From the NCBI GenBank assembly GCA_041309605.1, contig JBFYZH010000036.1:42971-106970 (forward strand): a DNA stretch of 64,000 bases, written 5' to 3'. This DNA is from JALOPX01 sp041309605 (GTDB taxonomy: Bacteria > Krumholzibacteriota > Krumholzibacteriia > Krumholzibacteriales > Krumholzibacteriaceae). This document shows, piece by piece, positions 8,686-17,435 of the stretch (the first letter of the stretch is position 1; each line of letters starts with the position of its first letter). A program made the position numbers and the translations under genes. Below the pieces are notes generated by a model. It was not told the DNA's origin and made no database searches. It saw only the letters and a list, made by a program, of their open reading frames with translations.

Positions 8686-9681
8686 TCATCTGATCTGCCT
8701 TACCGTAACATTCCCGTCCTCGGTGCGGATACGTATGTTCCCCTTGCCGTCGAGAAGTTTGCCCGATAACCAGTGCTTTCCCTTCTGGATGTTACCGGCG
8801 GACGGCAGATCGGTGCGGATCATGCCCTCGTCGGCATCTATCGTGAAAACCGCGCTTACGCCCTCTTCGAGCCTGACTTCGACGTCACCGTCCAATGTTC
8901 TTATATCCATATCGATCGCGGAAGTGTTGATCAGTTCTATATCGACGTCACCGTCTTCGGCCAGAATATCGATACTTCCCGCCTTCACCCTGTAAAGGTC
9001 TATATTTCCGTCGGATATCTCGATATCGAAATCGCCCTCCGAATCGCGGACGCTGACGATCCCGTCCTCGTTTCGTACGACGCATCCGGGCATCCTGCTT
9101 CCCAGGATATTCAGCGAGCCGTCTTCGACGGTAATGTCGAGGTTTCCTTCGTGGTTTTCGACGTCTACGTCCCCGTCCTCGCTTCTAATCTTTGTAACGG
9201 CCACGCGGGAGTCGGTGAGCGTGATGTCGCCGTCGCTCATGTCCATCTCGATATTGCCTTTCCATTCGTCGATGTCCACGCTCCCGTCTTCACCGGTCAA
9301 ATCGAGTGCGATATAATCCGGCGCGTGGACGGTGTACGTGTATTCCTTCACGTTGAATATCTGGAATCCTATCGCGGTCGAGCTTTTTTCGCGTCCGGTC
9401 ACTTCAACGATGTTATTTTTCTGTTCGAATTCGACATTGAAATCGCGCTTTCCGGAGCCGATCGACTTGTACTCGGCCAGATAATGGATTTCGATGTCGA
9501 TCATCTCCTTGTCCCATTTCCTGATCGTCACTTCCCCGTCTCCATGCTTCAGGCGCAGCGTGCAGCCGTTTTCGACCTTGAAACTCTCGTGGAAGTCCTT
9601 CTTGATCTCCATGCAACGGGCCGGCTCGGCGGACGCTGTTGCCGCCATTATCAATAACGGTAAAAAAATTTTCCCCTTCAT
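8686..9681 (-). CDS. DUF4097 beta-repeat exported protein
   Basis: Function unknown; the DUF4097 family makes a beta-solenoid-like fold and is often called a putative adhesin. The protein has 331 residues and a signal peptide (about 1-18, ending TASA). From about residue 130 it is built of short repeats of the pattern EDGDVDVE / SDGDIDL, each a turn of the solenoid, and is strongly acidic. A strong ribosome site (GGAGGT) lies 6 bases before the ATG. The gene follows the DUF885-like lipoprotein gene by 48 bases on the same strand, so the two envelope proteins are probably one transcript. It converges with the amidohydrolase gene. Confidence 0.85.
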   Translation of the reverse strand: MKGKIFLPLLIMAATASAEPARCMEIKKDFHESFKVENGCTLRLKHGDGEVTIRKWDKEMIDIEIHYLAEYKSIGSGKRDFNVEFEQKNNIVEVTGREKSSTAIGFQIFNVKEYTYTVHAPDYIALDLTGEDGSVDIDEWKGNIEMDMSDGDITLTDSRVAVTKIRSEDGDVDVENHEGNLDITVEDGSLNILGSRMPGCVVRNEDGIVSVRDSEGDFDIEISDGNIDLYRVKAGSIDILAEDGDVDIELINTSAIDMDIRTLDGDVEVRLEEGVSAVFTIDADEGMIRTDLPSAGNIQKGKHWLSGKLLDGKGNIRIRTEDGNVTVRQIR

Positions 9682-9729
9682 ATATTACCTCCGTATATAC
9701 CGGAATACGTTATGCCGGAGAAGATTGTT

Positions 9730-11391
9730 TCACTTCTCCATCCTTCGGCCTACCATGGGAAGGGGGAGCGCGGCTTCCTCGAGCATCAGCCCCCGGATCC
9801 TTGTCCGTGGCTGCCTTTCGCCCCTTACGTTGGACGCGTCCCTTAACATCTGTTCGATCAGGATGACGGCGATCCCGGGATATGCGGCTGAAGGCGAGGC
9901 GGCTGCGACCGATACTTTTGCCGCCGCGTCCCCCCTGTCGATGCCGAGAGTGGCGACCAGGTATTCGACGGCCGAATCGATGGTGAGTCTGCCGGAATGA
10001 AGACCGAACACCGTCACCATCATCGCCATGTCGCGGGATGTATCCTCGAGCAGCTTTTTACGCAGCGACATGCCCGGGTCGGGAAAAAGCTGGCATAGAT
10101 CCTTCATGACGAGATATTTCCAGCCAAGTGTGAAAAGCTCGGAGGCCAGCAGGGTCCTTAGCGTGTCGCCGCGGCCGCAAAGCGCCCGGTCAGGTTCGGA
10201 TACGCAGGCCGAGACCCCGATCAGGCGGTAGACGAAACCCTCCGGATCGGTCCTCTCTTCCTGCGGAGGCACGACGATCACTGTGCCGCATGGATTGCCC
10301 GCGAACGATGTGGTCGATATCGAGAGGATCGTTGCAGGCTCGCCGGCCGGTACTGAAAGGTACGGATTCGGGGAGAGAATCCTTTGAAGGGGGAGGATCG
10401 CTTTTATGACGACCGGAAGGAATGCTTCTTTTTCCGATACAAAGATCCGTTCCGAGGATGCGATCCGGCCGATACTGTCGACGAGAGCCTGCGCGCCGGG
10501 ATTTTCCGCTTTCCCCGCGTTTTTCGCCACAAACGAACGGTTACGCCCGATGGAAGCGATCTGGGACATGTTTTTCCTTATCGATTGGTCGGCCTCGGCC
10601 GTGAACTTGTCCAGGTCGAGATCGAGGTGCTCGGAAAAAAGAAGGATGTCCGAAATCTTCTCCGTGCCGAGGATGAAACTTCCGGGTGTCGACGATACGG
10701 ATTGATCCCGTAAAAAATCCCTGAATCGCTCCACGCCGGCTATCGCCCCGTCGAATGAGGAGGGGGCGCTCCCGTATCGTTGCGTCAGGTTTCCCCGAAG
10801 GTATCGGGTGTTTTCAAGTATCGAGCCGATCCTTTCCGTGGACAGGCCCAGGTGAATCTGTGCCGGATTCTCAAGGTTGACCTCGGCGTTTTCAAGCAGT
10901 CGCGGCAGCAGGCTGAGGCGGCGCTCGTACGACCTGAACTCTCCGGTAACGGGTGCTTCGATCCTTGAAGGTATGCCGAAAAGGGCCTCCTCGATCATCC
11001 AGCAGTAGAGCAGCGGGTTCGTTTTCCATGCGCGGAGTTCCCGCAGCGCGAAGAGTTCTCCCCTGAGCCAGTCGATCAGGATCGCCGAATCCTCGGTGTC
11101 CCTTGAGTCGAAATGCGCGGCGGGAAGGGTCGACATTCTCGCCAGAAGAGAATCGCATCCGGCGCAACAGGAGGCTATCTCTTTTTCGGAGAAGGTGAAA
11201 AGCAGGGAATCCGAGCCGGATATTCCCAGTCTCGAACTCCTGAGTGGATGAAGCCCCGTGTACAATTTCAGCGATTCCCCGACGATCGACCTGTAGGCGC
11301 GCCTGCTCTCAATGGAGGCATCGCGCCCCCCGCAGCCGCCCGTCACGATCGAAATAAAAAAAACCGCAAGCAGCGCCGCGCGTCGCGTCAT
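9730..11391 (-). CDS. Degenerate DUF885-family lipoprotein
   Basis: Probable outer or inner membrane lipoprotein of 553 residues. The signal ends in the lipobox VTGGC (Cys20). The C-terminal half follows the plan of DUF885 metallopeptidase-like proteins, including a VFGLHSGRLTIDSAVEYL helix (family: DxGLHxxxxSxxEA) and a PSAAYPG segment. However, where the family has HE..PGHHxQ this protein has ACVSEPDRAL (residues 395-404). Where the family has EGWALY it has LGWKYL (422-427). Both zinc histidines and the glutamate are lost, so it is probably not a peptidase. The frame is open to 11526; the ATG at 11391 is preferred because it begins the lipoprotein signal and leaves a sensible leader from the promoter at 11466-11495. 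Confidence 0.7.
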   Translation of the reverse strand: MTRRAALLAVFFISIVTGGCGGRDASIESRRAYRSIVGESLKLYTGLHPLRSSRLGISGSDSLLFTFSEKEIASCCAGCDSLLARMSTLPAAHFDSRDTEDSAILIDWLRGELFALRELRAWKTNPLLYCWMIEEALFGIPSRIEAPVTGEFRSYERRLSLLPRLLENAEVNLENPAQIHLGLSTERIGSILENTRYLRGNLTQRYGSAPSSFDGAIAGVERFRDFLRDQSVSSTPGSFILGTEKISDILLFSEHLDLDLDKFTAEADQSIRKNMSQIASIGRNRSFVAKNAGKAENPGAQALVDSIGRIASSERIFVSEKEAFLPVVIKAILPLQRILSPNPYLSVPAGEPATILSISTTSFAGNPCGTVIVVPPQEERTDPEGFVYRLIGVSACVSEPDRALCGRGDTLRTLLASELFTLGWKYLVMKDLCQLFPDPGMSLRKKLLEDTSRDMAMMVTVFGLHSGRLTIDSAVEYLVATLGIDRGDAAAKVSVAAASPSAAYPGIAVILIEQMLRDASNVRGERQPRTRIRGLMLEEAALPLPMVGRRMEK

Positions 11392-11465
11392 AGCCGCGGT
11401 CGTCGTGCGCCCCGCCCGCCCCTTTACGCTCTCGCTCTTTGCCGATCCGGTCTTCATATACATTG

Positions 11466-11495
11466 TATATAAATGGTTCCGGGCCGATATGTAAA
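11466..11495 (-). promoter_or_regulatory. Sigma-70-type promoter for the DUF885-like gene
   Basis: On the minus strand TTTACA (11495-11490) and TATATA (11471-11466) are separated by 18 bases. The transcript would start near 11459, about 68 bases before the chosen ATG at 11391. Confidence 0.5.
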
Positions 11496-11571
11496 TATTT
11501 TTCCTTGATGCGGTTCTTCTTGTCATCGCCGCGCCGGACAGGTTAAGATTCCACCCATCGGGGAGGTCGAC

Positions 11572-13035
11572 ATGTCGTGGAAAAATTCAAGGAACCGCAC
11601 CGATCTTGTCGGCGGCAGGTTCGCCATTTTCATGATAGCCGTTCTTTTCGCCGCCACCGCGGCAGGGTGGATACTTACGGAAATATTTCCGCCGGATTTT
11701 TCTTCAAACATGGAAAAATTCGCGGCATCGTGGGGCGGGCCGGCGGTGAAAATATGTTCCTCGCTGAGATTGTACGATCCATTTCATTCCTTCTGGTACA
11801 CCGCGCTGCTCGTCCTCTTCTTCGTCACACTGCTTCTATGTATCGCCACCAGATGGAAATCATTCGTGATGAGGGCGTTCGTCGTACGCCCACCGGCCTG
11901 CATCGAGGATATTCCGCGCGCCGGGACGGGCGCCGAGATCCACCTGGGAGACCCGCTCGAAGCTCCCGGGTCCGAAAAAGATCCGGTGAATTATTTCGGC
12001 CGAAAATACGGAGCCCCGGGGGGCATGGACGAAAATACCAGGGAGCTGTTATACAATGCCGTCGCGGGCGCGTTCGGCAGACGGGGATACTCGATGGCGA
12101 AAGGTGGAAGCGGCGGGACCATCCTTTTCGCCGCGGTCGCGGGGCGGTGGAGATTCCTGGGCAACCTTTTGTTTCATTCCGGTCTTCTCGTTCTGACTGC
12201 AGGCGGTATGGCCGGAAGCATTATGGGAAGGAATGAATTTCTTTATGGAAGGCGCGGCGACATTCTGCCGCTGCACGGGAGCGCAGATTCGGTCCGTGTC
12301 GATGATTTCAGGATCGTCGTGGCTCCTGACGGCCGGGTCCGGGATTACATCTCGACCCTGTCGGTGGTGGACAATGACGGAAATGTGCTGAAATCGGGGG
12401 AAATAGAAGTCAACAAACCGTTGAAATCCGGCGGATTCAACATATACCAGAGCGCGTATTACGTGGATGAAGAGATCGTTTGGGCTGAATTAAGATACAT
12501 GTCCGCGGAAGGAGCGCCGCTACGCTTCAGGATCGGGCCCGGGAACCCCGCCGTCATCGAAGGCACCGGGTATCGTGTGATCGCCGGAAGGTTCTTTCCG
12601 GATTTCAGGATGGGACGCGGTGGTCCCTATTCCGCCAGCCCGCAGATGGTAAATCCGGCTCTCCAGTTCGAACTCGTTTCCGCCGCGGACACCCTGTCCG
12701 GCTACCTGTTTCTTGTATATCCAAAATTCAATTCGGTGTTCGGTGACGCCGGCACGCTGATTCTCGAAGACCTCGAACCGGTCTACTACACGGGGCTCGA
12801 GATCACGTCGAATCCCGGGGCTCCTTTGATGGTTTCCGGGATGGGTATCTCTTCTGTCGGCCTGATCCTTCTGTACATGTTCAGTTATAAAAAGGTGAAG
12901 GGATACATAACGGGTGAGAAGATGGTCATGCGCGCTGCGCCCGGGCGTCACACAATGAGTTTTCGCGAAGAAATGGCTTCCATGGAGAAAGAAACCAGGG
13001 CGGCGTTCGCCGCCGTGCTCCGCGATATGAAGTGA
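11572..13035 (+). CDS. resB: Cytochrome c biogenesis protein ResB/Ccs1
   Basis: Part of the System II haem lyase that delivers and attaches haem to c-type cytochromes outside the membrane. The protein has 487 residues. Two membrane segments lie at the N-terminus (about 16-36 and 76-92), a third at about 200-220 (LLFHSGLLVLTAGG, with a membrane histidine), then a large periplasmic domain and a last membrane segment near 425. The periplasmic part has the ResB-typical DFRIVVAPDGRVRDYISTL and INKPL-like NKPLKSGGFNIYQSAYY. It is followed 43 bases later by ccsA, its obligate partner, which firmly supports the call. Confidence 0.92.
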   Translation: MSWKNSRNRTDLVGGRFAIFMIAVLFAATAAGWILTEIFPPDFSSNMEKFAASWGGPAVKICSSLRLYDPFHSFWYTALLVLFFVTLLLCIATRWKSFVMRAFVVRPPACIEDIPRAGTGAEIHLGDPLEAPGSEKDPVNYFGRKYGAPGGMDENTRELLYNAVAGAFGRRGYSMAKGGSGGTILFAAVAGRWRFLGNLLFHSGLLVLTAGGMAGSIMGRNEFLYGRRGDILPLHGSADSVRVDDFRIVVAPDGRVRDYISTLSVVDNDGNVLKSGEIEVNKPLKSGGFNIYQSAYYVDEEIVWAELRYMSAEGAPLRFRIGPGNPAVIEGTGYRVIAGRFFPDFRMGRGGPYSASPQMVNPALQFELVSAADTLSGYLFLVYPKFNSVFGDAGTLILEDLEPVYYTGLEITSNPGAPLMVSGMGISSVGLILLYMFSYKKVKGYITGEKMVMRAAPGRHTMSFREEMASMEKETRAAFAAVLRDMK

Positions 13036-13078
13036 CGGCACGGACCATCCGGATGGACCGCCGCATAAAGGAGGATGA

Positions 13079-13888
13079 TTGACTGCACGGATCGACATAA
13101 CCCTTTTCTGGGCCGGATTCTGGATCTACCTGGGAGCATTCCTGCTTTTCAGCGTTTATTCGGCATCGAAAAAGAAACCGGCCGGTGCCGCCGCGATGGC
13201 GCTTTTCGTTGCAGGTCTTCTCTTTCATACGGCGGGACTTGTCGCCAGGTGGACGATCAGTTCGCATCCACCGCTCGCGACGATGTACGAGTATTCACTG
13301 ACGATGGCATGGTTCATCGGCGTGACTTTTCTTTATCTTGCGGCGAGGCTGCGCAGGATCGGCCTCGGGATCGTCGTTTCACCCGTGTTGATAATGGTCC
13401 TTGTCATTGCCTCGATGCTTCCCAAGCACGCTTCCGCTCTCATGCCGGCCCTTCAGAGTTACTGGTTTTATATCCACGTCTCACTTGCCGCGGTTTCAGA
13501 AGGCGCTTTCCTCGTCGCATCCGGAGCGGGGATGATGTACCTGCTCAAGGGGCGCGGGGAAAAGGGTTCCGGGACGCTTCCTGCATCCGATCTTCTCGAG
13601 GAGATCATCTCCGGTTCGATCAGGGCCGGTTACCCGCTGTTCACCATCGGAGCGCTTTTCGCGGGGGCCATCTGGGCGCAGTACGCCTGGGGCCGTTTCT
13701 GGAGCTGGGATCCCAAGGAAACGGGCGCGCTCGTCATCTGGCTTTTCTATACGCTGGTTTTGCATCAGAATGCGGGAGGAAGGTGGAAAGGGACAAGACT
13801 CGCGGTCATGTCCGTGATCGGGCTGATCATCATACTGCTCTCTTTCATCGGAAATCTTTTTCTCGGCGGGCTTCATTCCTATGTCTGA
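13079..13888 (+). CDS. ccsA: Cytochrome c biogenesis protein CcsA/ResC
   Basis: Haem-handling membrane subunit of System II cytochrome c maturation. It has 269 residues with about eight membrane segments. The WWD signature is clear (WGRFWSWDPKET), and conserved histidine-bearing segments FHTAGL, HVSLAAVSEG and FYTLVLHQN surround it. The TTG start has AAAGGAGGAT just upstream. With resB it forms a two-gene operon, implying that the organism makes c-type cytochromes and therefore respires, although no cytochrome gene is in the window. The 99 bases after it hold no gene. Confidence 0.93.
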   Translation: MTARIDITLFWAGFWIYLGAFLLFSVYSASKKKPAGAAAMALFVAGLLFHTAGLVARWTISSHPPLATMYEYSLTMAWFIGVTFLYLAARLRRIGLGIVVSPVLIMVLVIASMLPKHASALMPALQSYWFYIHVSLAAVSEGAFLVASGAGMMYLLKGRGEKGSGTLPASDLLEEIISGSIRAGYPLFTIGALFAGAIWAQYAWGRFWSWDPKETGALVIWLFYTLVLHQNAGGRWKGTRLAVMSVIGLIIILLSFIGNLFLGGLHSYV

Positions 13889-13987
13889 TGCGCCGTCACC
13901 GGCGCGCCGACGGCCGGTCATGCCGCCTGTGCCGTACCGCGTCATCCGGTCCGGGTGCCGCAGTACGGATCATATCGTTCTAAACCA

Positions 13988-15553
13988 CTATTGCAGCAGA
14001 AGTATCTTGGAAGATACCGACATTTTTCCCGCTCTGGCCATGGCGATATAAACGCCCCCGGCCACCTTACTGCCGGAGTCGTCCCTGCCGTCCCAGGCGA
14101 ACGGATGCGTTCCCTGCGGGCATGATCTGGCGGCGATCTGCCGGACGACCCGTCCCGTTATGTCGTAAATCCTGATGTCGACCTTTAATTCCTCGGGTAT
14201 CCCCAGCATTATTGTGGTGATGCCACGGAACGGATTCGGACTCGCATGGATAGTCAGCGGCAGATCCTCCGGCAGGGGGCCGGGAAGGTCGTTTTTCTCG
14301 CCGACGGCGGTTCCCGGCGGCAGATAGGTGTTGTAATAAATCTCCTCGTTCGCGTCCCTGTCGTCTTTCCAGGCCACATGGAGGATCCCGTCCTTTTCGG
14401 CCGCGATCGAACACAGCGACGCCCGTGAGCTTTCCGACGAGATGCGGACGGGAGTATTCCACGAGGTGCCGTCGTTATCCATATAAAAAACGCCGGGATT
14501 TGCTGCTGAAGGATAATTGGCCCAGTAGACCAGGTGCAGTCTGCCGCCGCAGGATAAACTGGGATGGTAATGTGTATATTCGCCGGTCGTCAGGCATACC
14601 TCGTCCTCCCATCCGCCGGGGCCGAAGCGGCGGTAGTAGATCTGTTCGAAGGGTACCCTTTTGTCGATCCACGCTACGTGGACATACCCGCTGTCGTCGA
14701 CGACGATGTTCGGACGCATCGCGTCGGCCAGCGGGCCGGAGATTATCTCCTCTTCCGACCATCCCGGCGATTTTTCCCTGTAGTATATTTTCCCTTTCGC
14801 CGTCCCTCCCGGATCCTCCCTGGTATCCCACCACGCGACATGAACCGATCCGTCCGGGCCGGCCGCCACGGAGGGAACCATGGCCATCCCCGATTCGACG
14901 AAGGAGAGCTGTTCGGGATCCGACCAGAGAAAAAGGTCGAAATGCCTGTATATTATCTGAAGGAACCCGCTGACTTCCTCCTGGTAGACCATGTGGATGT
15001 CGAATCCGTTCGCGGCAAGGGAAGATGCATACGAATCGCCGCCGGTAAAGGAGACCCTGTTCTCCGGACCCCAGGAACCGTTCCACATTCTATGGTAGAT
15101 CTCCATGTTGCCGTCCCTGTCATCATTCCAGACAAGATGGATCCTGCCGAGAACGTCGACGATGAGATTGGGCCTTTTTGAGTCCCCTGAATCGAAGGTG
15201 AGTCTCGTATCCGCGGACCATACGCCTTCGGACCTGAACTTGTGGTATATTTCGTAATTTCTGTCGCGGGAGTCGGGCCAGACGATGTGAAGCCGTCCGC
15301 CGCCGTCGACGGCGATATATTTACAGTTGTTTGGAGGAGGGAAGGAACTCTCCGGATCATTTGTCAGCCTTAGGTCGCCCTGCCATCCTTCGCTCGAATA
15401 AAGTGAAACAGGGGAAAGACCCGCCATGATCAAGGCGGCGGCAAGAATGAAGGCCAGGCGGCGACAGGTTTCGGCACGAGGAGAGCCTGACGGGGTCCGC
15501 GATCCACGGTGGCGCATCGCGCTGTCTACGATACGAATAAAACCATCTGCCAT
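13988..15553 (-). CDS. Secreted beta-propeller protein with C-terminal FlgD-like Ig domain
   Basis: Exported protein of 521 residues with unknown ligand. A signal peptide spans about residues 20-50 (RRLAFILAAALIMAG). The body is six or so sialidase-like propeller blades with the repeating pattern HxVWxDxRDxNxEIYxR (VVW-type examples near residues 95, 145, 255, 305 and 410). The C-terminal 85 residues form a FlgD_ig domain (ASPNPFRGITTI, IYDITGRVVR, WDGRDDSG, GGVYIAM), the common anchoring or secretion tail of FCB-group exported proteins. The ATG at 15553 follows CGAGGAACGG; the frame is open to 15631. It is transcribed away from the ABC-transporter operon. Confidence 0.85.
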   Translation of the reverse strand: MADGFIRIVDSAMRHRGSRTPSGSPRAETCRRLAFILAAALIMAGLSPVSLYSSEGWQGDLRLTNDPESSFPPPNNCKYIAVDGGGRLHIVWPDSRDRNYEIYHKFRSEGVWSADTRLTFDSGDSKRPNLIVDVLGRIHLVWNDDRDGNMEIYHRMWNGSWGPENRVSFTGGDSYASSLAANGFDIHMVYQEEVSGFLQIIYRHFDLFLWSDPEQLSFVESGMAMVPSVAAGPDGSVHVAWWDTREDPGGTAKGKIYYREKSPGWSEEEIISGPLADAMRPNIVVDDSGYVHVAWIDKRVPFEQIYYRRFGPGGWEDEVCLTTGEYTHYHPSLSCGGRLHLVYWANYPSAANPGVFYMDNDGTSWNTPVRISSESSRASLCSIAAEKDGILHVAWKDDRDANEEIYYNTYLPPGTAVGEKNDLPGPLPEDLPLTIHASPNPFRGITTIMLGIPEELKVDIRIYDITGRVVRQIAARSCPQGTHPFAWDGRDDSGSKVAGGVYIAMARAGKMSVSSKILLLQ

Positions 15554-15757
15554 ATTCCGTTCCTCGCGGGAAGAATGAACGGGTCTTCCATATATTAATG
15601 ATACAGCCGCCGGAGTTTCGCCGCAATCCAAAATCCCGGCAGGAATCCCGGCAGGAAAGTCCGTCTTCTGCGCCGTTCGAAACAGCTTTCTGGCATGTAA
15701 ATAGCATGATATCCTGTCGGGCCGGAATATTCACACGTCGACACAGCGGAGGCGGAG

Positions 15758-17431
15758 ATGTCGGTAATGCGGCGGACATGCGTATATATTGTTGTAACAT
15801 TATTGTTCATTGTGAGTTGTGACGGTGGCGGGCGGGAGGGTGGCGGAAAACCGGGCGGAGAAAAGCCGGCCGGGGTGGCAGAAAAACATGGCGGGCGGCT
15901 AGTCATCGGCATGCAGCAGGAGCCGGAGATACTTATCGAGGCCGTCAACACGATGGTCGCCGGCATCTATGTTTGCAACATGATCTTCAGCAAGTTCGTC
16001 AAGCACAACGACAGGATGGAACTGGTTCCGGACCTGATAACGGTAATCCCGACCGAAGACAACGGGGGCATCACCGAGGATCACCTGACGTATACGTATC
16101 ATCTCAGGGAGAACGCCACCTGGCACGACGGGGAACCGCTTACGTCGGCGGATGTCGAATTCACCTGGCGGATGATGATTCATCCCGATATAAACGTCGA
16201 GACAAGGCAGGGATGGGATATAATCGAAAGTGTCGAAACACCGGATCCATATACCGTGATATTCCATCTGAAGGAGGTTTACGCGAACTTTGCGGGAGAC
16301 TGTTTTTACGATGAATCGGTGATGCCCGTTCACCTGCTTGGCGACAAGCTGGGACCGGAATTCCAGGGACTCGATTTCCACAGAAATCCGGTCGGGTCGG
16401 GTCCGTTCATATTCGGCGAATGGGTGCCCGGCTCGCACATCACGGTCAGGGCGAACAGGGACTGGTACGGCGGAGATCCGGGGCTCGACGAGATCGTCAT
16501 CGTCTTCATCCCTGACGCGAATGCGCTGCTCATGCAGCTGGAAACGGGAGGGGTGATGGCCGTGGACAACGCGCCGAACGAACTCCTCGAGGTGGCGGAA
16601 AAGATCGGAAGCGTAAGAGTGTACCGGAACGCCGCCCTGTTCAACGAACACCTTGACGTCAACTTCGAAAACGAAATATTGTGCGACAGGAGGGTGAGGA
16701 AAGCCCTTGCGAGGGGAGTGGACCGGGAGGAGCTTTCCGCCAGGATATATGACGGTGTCTGGATCCCGGCGTGGGGGGACGAGCATCCCTCGTCACCGTA
16801 CTACAGCGACGCGGGCAGGGACAGTTTTTCTTTCGATCCCGCCGCCTCCGGGGAACTGCTCGGTGAGGCCGGATGGGTGGACGGGGACGGAGACGGTATC
16901 AGGGAAAAGGATGGAAGACCTCTGAGGATGGAGATTTCGACGACTACCGGCTCGTTGAACCGGGAGAGGACGGAGGTGGTTCTGCAGGAGCAGTTCCGCG
17001 AAATTGGTGTCGATCTGCGGATCAGAAACCACCATCCGACAGTCATGTTCGGCAGTTATGACGAAGGCGGGATCCTCAAGACCGGCAGGTTCGCTCTCGC
17101 GCTATACGCTTTTCTCGCTCCGCCGGACCCGTCGACGAAGGATGGCAGTTATTCGGAGCGGTTCATGCCGCCGGCGGGACAGAACTACTCGCGCATACGA
17201 AACGAAAAACTCACCGGACTGCTTGCCAGGGGCGGCAGGATCTTCGATTTCGCCGAAAGAAAAAAGATCTACGACGAGGTCGCGCTTATAGTCGCCGACG
17301 AAATTCCGATCATACCGCTGCTCTGGGTGACGCAGCTCGATGCCATGCCCTCGTCCCTCAGGGGATACAGGCCGAACCCCACGCAGTCGGGAGACACGTG
17401 GAATGTCGCGCAGTGGCGGCTGGAGGAATGA
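15758..17431 (+). CDS. Peptide ABC transporter substrate-binding lipoprotein (SBP_bac_5)
   Basis: Binds oligopeptides or similar solutes outside the cell and hands them to the permeases encoded downstream. The protein has 557 residues. The signal ends in a lipobox (FIVSC, Cys21) followed by a glycine-rich linker. The family 5 fold is shown by LTYTYHLRENATWHDGEPLTSADVEFTW, the most conserved segment, then NPVGSGPFIF and a C-terminal YDEVALIVADEIPIIPLL. The ATG has GGAGGCGGAG directly before it. It is the first gene of a four-gene operon. The 204-base divergent gap upstream (15554-15757) shows no promoter I would defend. Confidence 0.93.
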   Translation: MSVMRRTCVYIVVTLLFIVSCDGGGREGGGKPGGEKPAGVAEKHGGRLVIGMQQEPEILIEAVNTMVAGIYVCNMIFSKFVKHNDRMELVPDLITVIPTEDNGGITEDHLTYTYHLRENATWHDGEPLTSADVEFTWRMMIHPDINVETRQGWDIIESVETPDPYTVIFHLKEVYANFAGDCFYDESVMPVHLLGDKLGPEFQGLDFHRNPVGSGPFIFGEWVPGSHITVRANRDWYGGDPGLDEIVIVFIPDANALLMQLETGGVMAVDNAPNELLEVAEKIGSVRVYRNAALFNEHLDVNFENEILCDRRVRKALARGVDREELSARIYDGVWIPAWGDEHPSSPYYSDAGRDSFSFDPAASGELLGEAGWVDGDGDGIREKDGRPLRMEISTTTGSLNRERTEVVLQEQFREIGVDLRIRNHHPTVMFGSYDEGGILKTGRFALALYAFLAPPDPSTKDGSYSERFMPPAGQNYSRIRNEKLTGLLARGGRIFDFAERKKIYDEVALIVADEIPIIPLLWVTQLDAMPSSLRGYRPNPTQSGDTWNVAQWRLEE

Positions 17432-17435
17432 ACCG

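Noticed and set aside
8773..9657. 294-codon open frame antisense to the DUF4097 gene
   Set aside because: Its regular pattern is the mirror of the sense repeats; the sense strand has a signal peptide and a strong ribosome site.
9659..9676. Further member of the GGGA...TCCC palindrome set
   Set aside because: On the minus strand it is GGGGAAAA-T-run-ACC, not symmetric, and it is in the coding start of the DUF4097 gene; kept only as a warning of chance matches.
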